Notes under the pieces: generated by a model
Databases searched by the model: none
Told to the model about the DNA's origin: nothing
The model's input: only the letters and a program-made list of their open reading frames with translations
Shown here: in pieces, positions 1 to 8,957 of the stretch
Layout of the letters: each line of letters opens with the position of its first letter
Numbering within the stretch: the first letter of the stretch is position 1
Assembly: GCF_036010485.1 (NCBI RefSeq)
Contig: NZ_CP108568.1
Location: forward strand, 3,246,001-3,310,000
DNA from: Streptomyces sp. NBC_01198
GTDB lineage: Bacteria > Actinomycetota > Actinomycetes > Streptomycetales > Streptomycetaceae
Direction of reading: 5' to 3'
DNA length: 64,000 nt
Position numbers and translations under genes: made by a program

Positions 1-962
1 CGGGCGAGACCGGACATCGCGTCGGGCGACTTCTCCTTACGGGCCGCGCCCTGGGCTTCGGTCACCCTGGTCCCCTTGGGCGGGGTGAAGGTGAAGGTGC
101 TCGCGGCCGGCTTGCCGAAGCTCACCTTGGTGAAGGCGATGTCGACGGCCGCCTTGCCCTTGCCCTTGGGCTGCAGCGTCACCTTCAGCGGCACCCCGGT
201 GTTGGAGTCGACCGCGATCCTTATCGAGTCGATCGTCGTATCCGGCGCGTGCTTCGGCTGGATCAGCAGCTCGTACGCGCTGTGCCCGGCCACCCTCGCC
301 GTGCCGTCGGAGGTGATCGAGGCCGTGCCCTGCGAGGCCTTGAGGATCTGCTGGGCGGCGGCCTGCGGGGTCGCCGGGAAGTCCTCCGGGCGCGGCTGCT
401 TCTGCGCACCGGGCCTGGTCTGCTTGGCGGGCAGCGTGGAGTGATACGCCTCGTTGGACGAGCTGTCGTACGCCCACACCTGGGAGCCGTTGTGAATGAC
501 GCTGTATTCGGCGGCGGGCTCGATGATCGAGACCTTCTGCCGGTCCTGGCCGTCCGCTGCCACGTGCAGGGTGTGGGTGCCCAGGAGGAGCTGGGGGAAC
601 TGCCGCTGCGGATCGGCCCGCGAGCCGTCGCGCGAGCCGAACGCCGGCGGGGCCGCGGCACCGCCGAACAGGCTGCTCGCGGTGCCGCCGGACAGTGCGG
701 CGGGCAGTCCCAGGTCGGTGGTGATCTTGACCGTGCCGTCCACGGTCTGGGTGTCGGAGGCGGCGATCTTGGTGATGAGCTGCTCGGCGGTGAGTGACGG
801 CAGGGACGGGTCGCCGCTGTCGGCGAGCGCGGGGACCAATCCGATGGTCGCCGCGGTCAGGCCCACGACCGCTGCCGGGACGGCGTAGCGCAGGGTCTTG
901 CGCCCCCGCCACCCGCCTTCGGGCTCTCGCGCCTCCGGCTGTGCCGGTTGGATCAGTGCCAT
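1..962 (-). CDS. LolA-like secreted lipoprotein-carrier/regulatory protein, 3' end outside window
   Basis: Reading leftwards, an ATG at 962 follows GGAGGTAA and opens a frame that runs off the window edge, so about 320 codons are visible and the C-terminus is missing. The N-terminus has a charged stretch, then a hydrophobic segment (about residues 26-46, ending near ALAD) that looks like a signal peptide or membrane anchor. The rest has the alternating polar/hydrophobic character of the LolA/LppX fold, including a stretch reading SIRIAVDSNTGVPLKV and a later KVTLQPKGKGKAAVDIAF. In streptomycetes such proteins (LolA/DUF2092-like) are exported and often sit upstream of ABC transporter genes. 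That neighbour would lie beyond the window. The exact function is unknown; the family call is from recognition, not alignment. Confidence 0.7.
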   Translation of the reverse strand, partial: MALIQPAQPEAREPEGGWRGRKTLRYAVPAAVVGLTAATIGLVPALADSGDPSLPSLTAEQLITKIAASDTQTVDGTVKITTDLGLPAALSGGTASSLFGGAAAPPAFGSRDGSRADPQRQFPQLLLGTHTLHVAADGQDRQKVSIIEPAAEYSVIHNGSQVWAYDSSSNEAYHSTLPAKQTRPGAQKQPRPEDFPATPQAAAQQILKASQGTASITSDGTARVAGHSAYELLIQPKHAPDTTIDSIRIAVDSNTGVPLKVTLQPKGKGKAAVDIAFTKVSFGKPAASTFTFTPPKGTRVTEAQGAARKEKSPDAMSGLA

Positions 963-1165
963 TACGTCTTTACCTCCGTCGTCAGCGGCGGTTCGCTGTA
1001 CTGCACTCGTCCACTCCCCAGGCCATTGTCGCCCGGTCCGCCCCGAAGTGGTCTGTATCCATCTCACCAAATCGGTCGTCCCGACACATCAGCCCCCAGG
1101 GCCAACTCCGTATACACCAGCGGGATGACTGTCCCGGGTCCCGTACACGTCCTGGAGTAAGGACC

Positions 1166-1188
1166 CCTGACCCCCTCTCAGGGTCAGG
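1166..1188. terminator. Hairpin terminator behind the polyprenyl synthase gene
   Basis: An 8-bp perfect inverted repeat (CCTGACCC / GGGTCAGG, 7-nt loop) lies about 160 nt past the stop of the minus-strand polyprenyl synthase gene and ahead of the LolA-like gene. There is no U-tract, which is common for actinomycete terminators. The rest of the 963-1345 gap shows no gene. It should hold the promoter for the LolA-like gene, but I cannot pick out clear -35/-10 boxes. Confidence 0.5.
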
Positions 1189-1345
1189 CACCGGCGGCGG
1201 GGCAGTGGCGGGGCAGCGATGGAGCAGCAGCGGGGCGACGGCGAAGCCACGGCCGAGCGGCGGCGGGGCAGCGGCCGAGCACCGGCCGACCAGCGGTCCG
1301 GCGGCGGCAGACGCGCCCGCGGACCGGGCGACCCGGCCGGCGGGA

Positions 1346-2368
1346 TCAGCCCGCCCGGTGCACCACGGCGTCGCACAGCCCGGCCAGCGCCTGCTTGGCG
1401 GGCCCCTCGGGCAGCGGCGCCAGCGCGGCCCTGGCCTCCTCCGCGTACCGCAGCGAGTCGCGGCGGGCCTGCTCCAGCGCCGGGTGGGCCCGCAGCAGGC
1501 TCAGCGCCTCGGCGTGCAGGCCGTCGTCGGTGAGGTCGCCGTCGAGCAGTTCGATCAGCCGCCGGTCCTCGGCCGAGACCACGCCGCCGGCCTGCGCGTA
1601 CTGCTTGCGCACATGCAGCACCGGCAGCGTCGGGATGCCCTCGCGCAGGTCGGTGCCCGGGGTCTTGCCCGACTCGTGGCTGTCGCTGGCGATGTCGAGG
1701 ACGTCGTCGGCGAGCTGGAAGGCGATGCCGATGCGTTCGCCGTACTGCGTCAGGGTGTGCACCACCGGCTCGCCCGCGCCCGACATCATCGCGCCGAACC
1801 GCCCGGAGACCGCCATCAGCGAGCTGGTCTTGCCGGCCAGCACCTCCAGGTAGTGGTCCAGCGGGTCGCGGCCGTCGCGCGGGCCGACCGTCTCCAGGAT
1901 CTGCCCGGTCACCAGCCGCTCGAAGGACTCGGCCTGCACGCGGACCGCCTCGGGGCCGAGGTCGGCCAGGATGTGCGAGGCGCGCGAGAAAAGGAAGTCG
2001 CCGGTGAGTACGGCGACCGAGTTGTCCCAGCGGGTGTTGGCGCTGGGTACACCGCGGCGGGCCTCCGCCTCGTCCATGACGTCGTCGTGGTAGAGCGTGG
2101 CCAGGTGGGTCAGTTCCACCACCACCGCGGCCGGCACCACGCCGGGCGCGAAGGGGTCGCCGAACTGGGCGCCGAGCATCACCAGGAGTGGCCGGAAGCG
2201 CTTTCCGCCGGCCTGCAGCAGGTGCCGAGCGGCGTCCGTGATGAAGGGGACGTCGCTCTTGGTGGCCTCAAGCAGGCCCTCTTCCACCGCCGCGAGTCCG
2301 GCGCCGATGTCGGCGTCCAGAGCGGGGTCCCACACGCTCAGCCCGAAGGGTGGCCCGACGACGTTCAC
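1346..2368 (-). CDS. Polyprenyl (long-chain trans-isoprenyl) diphosphate synthase
   Basis: This 340-residue cytoplasmic enzyme condenses isopentenyl diphosphate units onto an allylic primer, most likely making the side chain for menaquinone. Both aspartate-rich motifs of trans-prenyltransferases are present: YHDDVMDE in the first half and QLADDVLD in the second. The IPP-binding GGKRFRPLL stretch is near residue 50. The start is the GTG at 2368 (protein begins VNVVGPPFGLSVWD), 8 nt after AGGAG. The open frame extends further upstream but that part has no family likeness. Length matches octaprenyl/nonaprenyl synthases. The menaquinone genes elsewhere in the window fit this role; exact chain length cannot be read from the sequence. 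Confidence 0.9.
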   Translation of the reverse strand: MNVVGPPFGLSVWDPALDADIGAGLAAVEEGLLEATKSDVPFITDAARHLLQAGGKRFRPLLVMLGAQFGDPFAPGVVPAAVVVELTHLATLYHDDVMDEAEARRGVPSANTRWDNSVAVLTGDFLFSRASHILADLGPEAVRVQAESFERLVTGQILETVGPRDGRDPLDHYLEVLAGKTSSLMAVSGRFGAMMSGAGEPVVHTLTQYGERIGIAFQLADDVLDIASDSHESGKTPGTDLREGIPTLPVLHVRKQYAQAGGVVSAEDRRLIELLDGDLTDDGLHAEALSLLRAHPALEQARRDSLRYAEEARAALAPLPEGPAKQALAGLCDAVVHRAG

Positions 2369-2881
2369 GAGGGGTGCTCCTGTCGCTGATCTGGCTTCTG
2401 GCGGGGTTCTTGGGACGGCGCCTCGCGGGCGGCTCCGCTGGCGCTGACGTGGTGCTCGGCTCGTATTGCGTACACGGGCAGCGTAGCCGGTCGGCTGTGG
2501 ATCACCGCCGGGGCATCGCCCTATGCCAAGCCTCGGGGAGGCGGCGGCGGATGACCGGTGCGGCAGCGGCGGGAGCGGCGCCCCGGACGGCGGCGGACCC
2601 CGCGCCGGGAGGCGGGGCGAGGCGTACGGGAGGCCGGCCGACATGACTCCACGTATAATCCTGATTACGGCGTTTCAGGGTGCTATGTCCCACCGGTCAC
2701 CTGGACGTCGGGTGCCGTTCGTCCGACCGGCGAAGGTTCACCGATCCGTAAGACCATCTCGTCACACGGCCAACTAAGATCGCGGCTGCAACATGTGAAA
2801 TGTCCTCGCATCGGGGTAGACCTCAACGGGAAAAAAAATCCCGCGGGAATCTCCGCCGGAAATCGATGAGGAGGTGGATCG
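2369..2881. other. Intergenic region between divergent polyprenyl synthase and egtA
   Basis: About 510 bp without a convincing gene between two divergently transcribed genes, so it should hold both promoters. A TATAAT hexamer (2654-2659) stands out in GC-rich DNA but has no -35 partner at the right distance on the plus strand. Close to egtA is a short arm pair CGGGA/TCCCG around seven A residues (2827-2843). Neither is strong enough to be annotated as a functional element. Confidence 0.5.
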
Positions 2882-4225
2882 ATGGCAGCCGAACTGCTGG
2901 TGGACGAGGCAGAGGCCCATGTGCGCGGTGTCTGTTTCAAGACCGGGCCGCCCACACGGACCGGGGTCGAGCTTGAGTGGTTGGTGCATGACCGCTCCGA
3001 TCCCAGGAAGCTGATAACCGCCGACCGGCTGGACGCGGCACTCGCGCCGGTCGAAGTGCCCGGCGCAATGCCACGGGGCAGTAAAATCACCCGCGAACCG
3101 GGTGGCCAGGTGGAGCTGAGCTCCCCGCCCGCCGGTTCGCTCACCCAATGTGTCGAGGCGATGGCCGCCGATCTCGCGGCCCTGCGCCTGGCCATGGACC
3201 GGGCGGGCTTGGTCCTGGTCGGTCGCGGCCTCGACCCCCACCGTGCCCCGCCCCGGGTCCTCGACGGGCCGCGTTACCGCGCGATGGAGGGCTTCTTCGA
3301 CCAGGACGGGCCCTGGGGCCGCACCATGATGCGCCGCACCGCGTCCTTGCAGGTCAACCTGGACAGCGGGGACGACTCCTGCGGGATCACCGGCTACCGG
3401 CGGCGCTGGGAACTGGCCCACCGGATCGGCCCCGTCCTGGTGGCGGCCTTCGCGAATTCGCCGCTGCGTGACGGGCGCCCCACCGGGTGGGTCTCCACCC
3501 GTCAGGCGACCTGGGCGGCGATGGACCCCGGCCGCACCCGCCAGCCCGCCCACGACCCCGAGCCGCGTGCCGCCTGGGCACGCTACGCGCTGGACGCGCG
3601 GGTGCTGTGCATCCGCGGCACCGACGCCCAGGAAACCGACGCCCAGCAGACCGGCAGGCATGACGCGGCCGGGGCCAGGGGCGCAACCGGCGCCGGGGGC
3701 GCGGTCGTGCCCGGCGGCGGGACCGCCGACTGGAGCGCACCCCCGGGCCTGACGTTCCGCGACTGGCTGCGCGGCTCGGTGCCCGGGCTGCGCCGCCCGA
3801 CCGCCGACGACCTCGACTACCACCTCAGTACGCTCTTCCCCCCGGTCAGACCGCGCGGCTGGCTGGAGCTGCGGATGATCGACGCCCAGGACGCCGACGC
3901 GTGGGTGGTCCCCACCGTGCTCACGGCGGTGCTGCTGGACGACCCGGTCGCCGCCGACGCCGCACTCGCGGCCACGGAAACACTGTGCCCCGACGGGCAG
4001 CCACTCCCCCCGGACGACGTCTGGCGGCGTGCCGCCCGGATCGGCCCCGCCGATCCGGACCTCGGCAAGGCCGTCCGCGCCTGCTTCACCGCCGCGGAGA
4101 GCGCGCTGGCGCGCTCGGACAGTCCCGCGGCGCTGCGTGCGGCGGTCGCCGGATTCGCCGAGCGCTACGCCGAGCGTGGCCGCTGTCCCGCACACGACCA
4201 GTTGGACGCGCTGTCACGCGTCTGA
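2882..4225 (+). CDS. egtA: EgtA: glutamate-cysteine ligase of ergothioneine synthesis
   Basis: This 447-residue cytoplasmic ligase (GCS2 superfamily) joins glutamate to cysteine with ATP. The gamma-glutamylcysteine it makes is the sulfur donor used by EgtB. Family features visible are the early GVELEWLVHD segment, EPGGQVELSSPP near residue 80, and the TASLQVNLDSG segment near residue 160. The ATG at 2882 follows GGAGGTGG at ideal spacing. It is first in an operon; egtB starts 18 nt after its stop. About residues 240-285 form a low-complexity, Ala/Gly-rich insert that looks like a linker rather than a domain. The family assignment is strengthened by the adjoining egtB, egtC and egtD. Confidence 0.93.
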   Translation: MAAELLVDEAEAHVRGVCFKTGPPTRTGVELEWLVHDRSDPRKLITADRLDAALAPVEVPGAMPRGSKITREPGGQVELSSPPAGSLTQCVEAMAADLAALRLAMDRAGLVLVGRGLDPHRAPPRVLDGPRYRAMEGFFDQDGPWGRTMMRRTASLQVNLDSGDDSCGITGYRRRWELAHRIGPVLVAAFANSPLRDGRPTGWVSTRQATWAAMDPGRTRQPAHDPEPRAAWARYALDARVLCIRGTDAQETDAQQTGRHDAAGARGATGAGGAVVPGGGTADWSAPPGLTFRDWLRGSVPGLRRPTADDLDYHLSTLFPPVRPRGWLELRMIDAQDADAWVVPTVLTAVLLDDPVAADAALAATETLCPDGQPLPPDDVWRRAARIGPADPDLGKAVRACFTAAESALARSDSPAALRAAVAGFAERYAERGRCPAHDQLDALSRV

Positions 4226-4243
4226 CCTCCCGGAAGGTATGTC

Positions 4244-5671
4244 GTGACAAACTCTCGCACCACCGGTACCAGCAGTACGCCCCCCGCCGCGGCCACTCCC
4301 GCCGCTCCGGGCACTTCCGCCGCAGCGGCCCCTCAGGCCCCGGCGGCCAGGGCGCTCGCCGCCCTGGAGGCCGCCCGGCGGCGTACCGAGATCCTCACCG
4401 ACAGTGTCGACGAGCAGGACCTGACCGCCCAGCACTCCCCCCTGATGTCGCCGCTGGTGTGGGACCTCGCCCACATCGGCAACCAGGAGGAGCTGTGGCT
4501 GGTCCGTGAGGCCGGCGGGCGCCCCGGCCTGCGCCCGGACCTCGACCACGTCTATGACGCGTTCCGGACGCCGCGCGCCGACCGCCCCGCCCTGCCGCTG
4601 CTCGGCCCGGCTGAGGCCCGCGCCTACCTCGCCGCGGTCCGCGACCAGACCGCCGAGGTCCTCGAAAGCGTCGACACCGGCCCCGACCAGCCGGAACGCC
4701 TGCTCGCCGACGCCTTCGTCTTCGGCATGCTGGCCCAGCACGAGCAGCAGCACGGCGAGACGATGCTCGCCACCCACCAGCTGCGCACCGGCGCGCCGGT
4801 CCTCGACGCGCCGGAGCCGCCGCCCGCGCCCTCCGACGCGGCGCTGCTGCCGCGCGAGGTCCGCATACCCGGCGGCCCCTTCACCATGGGCACCAGCACC
4901 GAACCGTGGGCGCTGGACAACGAACTGCCCGCGCACACCGTCGACGTGCCCGGCTTCTGGCTGGACACCGTGCCGGTCACCAACGGCGCCTACGCGGAGT
5001 TCATCGCCGCGGGCGGCTACGACGACCCGGCCTGGTGGACGCCGGAGGGCTGGCGGCACGTCCGCGAGGAGGGCCTGGTCGCGCCGCAGTTCTGGGAGCG
5101 GGACGGCGACGGCTGGACCCGCCGCCACTTCGGCCGCACCGAGCCCGTACCGGCCGACGAGCCGGTGTTGCACGTGTGCTGGTACGAGGCGGACGCCTAC
5201 GCCCGCTGGGCCGGCCGCAGGCTGCCCACCGAGGCGGAGTGGGAGAAGGCGGCCCGGCACGACCCGGCCACCGGCCGCTCCCGCCGTTACCCCTGGGGCG
5301 ACGAGGACCCCGGACCCGAGCACGCCAACCTGGGCCAGCGCCACCTGCGCCCCGCCCCCGCCGGCAGCTACCCCGCCGGCGCCGCGCCCAGCGGCGCCCG
5401 GCAGCTCATCGGCGACGTGTGGGAGTGGACGGCGTCCGACTTCTCCCCCTATCCGGGCTTCGTGGCCTTTCCCTACAAGGAATACTCCGACGTCTTCTTC
5501 GGCCCCGACTACAAGGTGCTGCGCGGTGGCGCCTTCGGTGTCTCCCCGGTGGTGGCCCGCGGCACCTTCCGCAACTGGGACTACCCGATCCGCCGGCAGA
5601 TCTTCGCGGGCTTCCGCACCGCGCGGGACGACGACGGCGCCGGCGCGGCAGCTGGGGACGGGCGCGGCTGA
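4244..5671 (+). CDS. egtB: EgtB: hercynine oxygenase (gamma-glutamyl hercynylcysteine sulfoxide synthase)
   Basis: This 475-residue non-haem iron enzyme forms the C-S bond between hercynine and gamma-glutamylcysteine using oxygen. Two domains are visible. An N-terminal DinB-like helical domain (about 35-185) carries the expected iron ligands: His77 in DLAHIGNQEE and His166/His170 in HEQQHGE. A C-terminal FGE-sulfatase fold domain (about 205-465) contains the GGPFTMGT, RLPTEAEWEKAA, GDVWEWTASDF and LRGGAF signatures. The first 30 residues are Ala/Pro/Thr-rich. The start is GTG 4244 behind GGAAGG; the ATG five bases earlier is out of frame and closes at once. The stop overlaps the egtC start by one base (TGATG). 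Confidence 0.95.
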   Translation: MTNSRTTGTSSTPPAAATPAAPGTSAAAAPQAPAARALAALEAARRRTEILTDSVDEQDLTAQHSPLMSPLVWDLAHIGNQEELWLVREAGGRPGLRPDLDHVYDAFRTPRADRPALPLLGPAEARAYLAAVRDQTAEVLESVDTGPDQPERLLADAFVFGMLAQHEQQHGETMLATHQLRTGAPVLDAPEPPPAPSDAALLPREVRIPGGPFTMGTSTEPWALDNELPAHTVDVPGFWLDTVPVTNGAYAEFIAAGGYDDPAWWTPEGWRHVREEGLVAPQFWERDGDGWTRRHFGRTEPVPADEPVLHVCWYEADAYARWAGRRLPTEAEWEKAARHDPATGRSRRYPWGDEDPGPEHANLGQRHLRPAPAGSYPAGAAPSGARQLIGDVWEWTASDFSPYPGFVAFPYKEYSDVFFGPDYKVLRGGAFGVSPVVARGTFRNWDYPIRRQIFAGFRTARDDDGAGAAAGDGRG

Positions 5672-7476
5672 TGTGCCGCCATCTCGCCTACGTGGGGCCG
5701 CCGGTCTCCCTGGACCGGCTGCTGGTGCGGCCCGCACACGGCCTGTACGAGCAGTCGTGGCAGCCCCGGCGGCAGCGCCACGGCACGGTGAACGCCGACG
5801 GCTTCGGCGTCGGCTGGTATCCGCAGGACACCGCGGAGGAGGACGGCGGCGAGGGCGGTCCCGGCCGGCCGGCGCGCTACCGGCGGGCCGTCCCCGTATG
5901 GGCGGACGCCAACTTCGCCGAGCTCTCCGCCGCGGTGCGCAGCGGCGCCGTCCTCGCCGCGGTGCGGTCGGCGACCGCGGGGACCACGCAGGACGAGTCG
6001 GCCGCCGCGCCTTTCAAGGACGGCCGCTGGCTGTTCAGCCACAACGGCGCCGTCAGGGACTGGACGCGGCTGCCCACCGGGCTGACCGACGCCGAGTTGC
6101 TCGGTCTTGAGGCCCGCAGCGACTCGGCGGCGCTGTGGGCGATGCTCACCGCGCTGCTGCGGCAGGGCCAGCCGCCGGGCGGCGCGCTGGCCTCGGTCGT
6201 ACGGCAGGTCGCCGCCGCCCGGCCGGAGGCGCGGCTCAACCTGCTGCTCACCGACGGCCGCACCATCGCCGCGACCGCCTGGGGCGACACCCTCTGGTAC
6301 CGCACCGGCCCCGGAGCGGCACTGGTCGCCTCCGAGCCCGACGACGAGCCGGCCGGTACGCACCCGGCCGGCCGGAGCCCCGGATTCGGCGAATGGCGGG
6401 AAGTCCCCGACCGTTCGCTGCTGCTGGCCACCACCGCAGGAGTACGGATCATCCCGCTGCGCCCCCCAGGGGCCGCCGACCGCAAGGAGCGCCATCGCAT
6501 GCCCGAGAGCCGCTTCACCCTCGACGACCGGCTGCCCGCCGGCTACTTCACCGACACGCTGCACGACGACGTCCGCAGGGGCCTGAGCGAACCGCCCCGC
6601 ACGCTGCCGCCGAAGTGGTTCTACGACAAACGCGGCAGTGACCTCTTCGAGGAGATCACCCGGCTCCCCGAGTACTACCCGACGCGCGCCGAGCAGGAGA
6701 TCCTGGCCCGCCGGGCTCCCGAGATCGCCGCCCTGACCCGGGCGAGCACCCTGGTCGAGCTGGGGTCCGGCTCGTCGCGCAAGACCCGCCTGCTGCTCGA
6801 CGCGCTCACCGCCGGCGGCAGCCTCGTGCGCTACGCGCCGCTCGACGTCAGCGCCTCGGCGCTGGCGGAGGCGGGCGAGGCGATCTGCCGCGACTACCCG
6901 GGGCTCACCGTCACCGCCACCGTCGCCGACTTCGAGGGCGGCCTGCCGCTGTCGGACGAGCCGGGTCCGCGGCTGCTGGCCTTCCTCGGCAGCACCATCG
7001 GCAACTTCGACGCCGACCAGCGCCGCGCCTTCTACCGCACCCTGGCGCTCGACCTGAGCAGCGACGACGTGCTGCTGCTGGGCGCGGACCTGGTCAAGGA
7101 CCCGGACGTCCTGGTCCGCGCCTACGACGACGAGCGGGGCGTCACCGCCGAGTTCGACAAGAACGTGCTCTACGTCCTCAACCGGGAGCTGAACGCCGAC
7201 TTCGACCCGGAGGCCTTCGAGCATGTCGCGCTCTGGAACGCGGCCGAGGAGCGGATCGAGATGCGGCTGCGCTCCCGCATCGCGCAGACCGTCAAGATCC
7301 CGGACCTCGACCTGAGCCTGGACCTCGCCGAGGGCGAGGACCTGCGCACCGAGCTGTCCTGCAAGTTCCGCCGGGAGTCGCTGACGGCGGAGCTGCACGA
7401 GGGCGGCTTCACCGTCCGCCAGTGGTGGACCGACCCGGACGAGCGCTTCGCCCTGCTGCTGGCGGTGCCCAACTAG
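5671..7476 (+). CDS. egtC/egtD: EgtC-EgtD fused reading frame: gamma-glutamyl amidohydrolase plus histidine Na-methyltransferase
   Basis: A single 601-codon frame with no stop between two ergothioneine enzymes. Residues 1-276 are EgtC, a class II glutamine-amidotransferase-type Ntn hydrolase that removes the gamma-glutamyl group. The nucleophile is Cys2 (MCRHLAY), with the NADGFGVGWY and FSHNGAVRDW motifs following. From Met277 (base 6499) the sequence is EgtD, which trimethylates histidine to hercynine with SAM. It has the PPKWFYDKRGSDLFEEIT start, the SAM-binding VELGSGSSRKT and FLGSTIGNF. EgtD is about 325 residues, its usual size. AAGGAG at 6484-6489 lies nine bases before ATG 6499, so EgtD may also be made alone by internal initiation. 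Whether the cell makes a bifunctional protein, a separate EgtD, or both cannot be told from sequence. No egtE follows. Confidence 0.9.
   Translation: MCRHLAYVGPPVSLDRLLVRPAHGLYEQSWQPRRQRHGTVNADGFGVGWYPQDTAEEDGGEGGPGRPARYRRAVPVWADANFAELSAAVRSGAVLAAVRSATAGTTQDESAAAPFKDGRWLFSHNGAVRDWTRLPTGLTDAELLGLEARSDSAALWAMLTALLRQGQPPGGALASVVRQVAAARPEARLNLLLTDGRTIAATAWGDTLWYRTGPGAALVASEPDDEPAGTHPAGRSPGFGEWREVPDRSLLLATTAGVRIIPLRPPGAADRKERHRMPESRFTLDDRLPAGYFTDTLHDDVRRGLSEPPRTLPPKWFYDKRGSDLFEEITRLPEYYPTRAEQEILARRAPEIAALTRASTLVELGSGSSRKTRLLLDALTAGGSLVRYAPLDVSASALAEAGEAICRDYPGLTVTATVADFEGGLPLSDEPGPRLLAFLGSTIGNFDADQRRAFYRTLALDLSSDDVLLLGADLVKDPDVLVRAYDDERGVTAEFDKNVLYVLNRELNADFDPEAFEHVALWNAAEERIEMRLRSRIAQTVKIPDLDLSLDLAEGEDLRTELSCKFRRESLTAELHEGGFTVRQWWTDPDERFALLLAVPN
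6484..6501 (+). promoter_or_regulatory. Internal ribosome binding site and ATG for EgtD
   Basis: AAGGAG (6484-6489), nine bases, then ATG (6499-6501), exactly where a stand-alone EgtD normally begins. It sits inside the continuous egtC frame. This makes independent translation of EgtD plausible despite the missing egtC stop codon. Confidence 0.6.
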
Positions 7477-7642
7477 CCACCACCGTCGCTGGATCGACCC
7501 CCGGTGCGCCGGGGGTCCTTCCGCGGGGCCGGCGGGTCGGAGCGTGATGTCCGATCCCCGCCAGCGGCCCGCGCGGGAGTCGGGGAGGGTCGGGGCAGGC
7601 CCGCGCGACTCCGGCGGGCACGTCCGCGCGAAAGGCACGTCG

Positions 7643-8281
7643 ATGCATGTGGTCCCAGGCCTCAAGGTGCTGTACTTCGGCACTCCGGTCGTCCTGATCA
7701 GCTCCCGCAACGAGGACGGCTCCGCGAACCTCGCCCCGATGTCGTCCGCTTGGTGGCTCGATCAGCACTGCATGCTCGGGCTCGGCAACAACAGCCGGAC
7801 GGCGGCCAATCTGCGCCGCGAGCGGGAGTGCGTACTCAACCTGCCCGCCGCCTCGATGGTCGACGCCGTCGACCGGCTCGCGCTCACCACGGGGAATCCG
7901 GTCATCCCTGAATACCGGCTCCGGCAGGGCTACCGCCACGAGCGCGACAAGTTCACGCTGGCGCGGCTGACCGAGCAGACGTCGGAGCTGGTAGGACCGC
8001 CCCGGGTCGGGGAATGCCCGGTCCAGCTGGAGTGCCGGGTCGTCGCGGTGCACCCGTTCGGCGACGACGACACGGACGCGACCGCGTTCCAGGTCGAAGT
8101 GCTGCGGGCCCATGTCGAGGAGGAGTTGGTCGTCCCAGGCACGCATTACGTGGACCCGCTCGCCTGGGATCCGCTGATCATGAAGTTCTGCGAGTTCTTC
8201 GGAGGCGGGGACAACGTCCACCCGTCGCGGCTGGCCCAGGGCTGGAAGATGCCGCACCAGCTCCCCTCGGGCGTCGCCTGA
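7643..8281 (+). CDS. Flavin reductase family protein (FMN-binding split barrel)
   Basis: A 212-residue cytoplasmic protein of the flavin reductase/flavoredoxin-like family. Typical features are LISSRNEDGSANLAPMSSAWW near the N-terminus, where FMN-binding residues lie, and the later QVEVLRAHVEEELV strand pair. The ATG at 7643 has AAAGG upstream; an in-frame ATG at 7544 would add a low-complexity extension without family likeness. It lies 166 bp after egtD on the same strand. Links to ergothioneine synthesis are not established and the substrate is unknown. Confidence 0.8.
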   Translation: MHVVPGLKVLYFGTPVVLISSRNEDGSANLAPMSSAWWLDQHCMLGLGNNSRTAANLRRERECVLNLPAASMVDAVDRLALTTGNPVIPEYRLRQGYRHERDKFTLARLTEQTSELVGPPRVGECPVQLECRVVAVHPFGDDDTDATAFQVEVLRAHVEEELVVPGTHYVDPLAWDPLIMKFCEFFGGGDNVHPSRLAQGWKMPHQLPSGVA

Positions 8282-8404
8282 GGCCGGGCGCGCAGGGTGA
8301 TCGCCGGGTGACGGAACGGCGTCGGAGTACGCGGTTCGGCCTCCGGGGGCGTGGTGGCCCGGCTACCGTTCTGGTGAGCGGGGCAACAGCGGCTGGGGGC
8401 TGGG

Positions 8405-8875
8405 ATGTTCGGTGCGGAGTTGGCGGTCGGGTACGTGTTCGCGTGGGCGGTGCGCAAGGCGCGCCGGGTGGCGGGCGCGGCCGACGAGGTGGTGGACCAG
8501 ACGCTGGACGCCGGGGTCGAGCGGGTCAGCCGGCTGGTGACCGACCACCTCGGCGGCGAGCGTGCGCTGGCAAGGGTCGAGGAGGAGGCGGCGGCCGGCG
8601 CGGTCGAACTGTCCCGGCAGACCCGCCAGTTCCTGCTGCTGGCCCTTGAGGACGAGGCGGGCCGCGACGCCGCCTTCGCCCAGGCCTTGGAAGAGGCGGT
8701 CACCGCCGCCCGCGCGGCGGAGGCGGCAGGGGCCTCGGCCGTGGCCTCCGGTGACGGGATCGCGGTCGGCGGGAACGTCGGCATCAGGGCCGAGAACGGA
8801 TCCGCGGCGGCGCTGCGGATGGGGGATGTGACGCTGGGAAACCCTCGGCCACCGGGTTCGCCCACCCAGGGCTGA
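8405..8875 (+). CDS. Small conserved actinomycete hypothetical protein
   Basis: A 156-residue protein of unknown function. It opens with FGAELAVGYVFAWAVRKARRVAG, then a long highly charged helix-prone region (about 25-110, probably coiled coil). It ends in a Gly-rich tail with the pattern GDGIAVGGNVGIRAENGSAAALRMGDVTLG. The tail resembles C-terminal repeats I remember from other streptomycete hypotheticals. The start ATG 8405 has a G-rich site just upstream. There is no signal peptide. It converges on nuoN, with a hairpin between them. I do not assign a function. Confidence 0.65.
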   Translation: MFGAELAVGYVFAWAVRKARRVAGAADEVVDQTLDAGVERVSRLVTDHLGGERALARVEEEAAAGAVELSRQTRQFLLLALEDEAGRDAAFAQALEEAVTAARAAEAAGASAVASGDGIAVGGNVGIRAENGSAAALRMGDVTLGNPRPPGSPTQG

Positions 8876-8957
8876 GCGAACCCGGACTCCCGGACGCGGA
8901 CTCGCCTACGTGCAGACCCGCACCCCCGGCGCCCCCGCCTGACCCGCACCCCGACGC

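Noticed and set aside
2654..2659. TATAAT hexamer as the egtA promoter
   Set aside because: A perfect -10 box but with no -35 partner at 15-19 bp on the plus strand and more than 220 bp from egtA.
2827..2843. CGGGA-A7-TCCCG as a terminator
   Set aside because: Only five base pairs with an all-A loop just before a start codon; too weak and wrongly placed.
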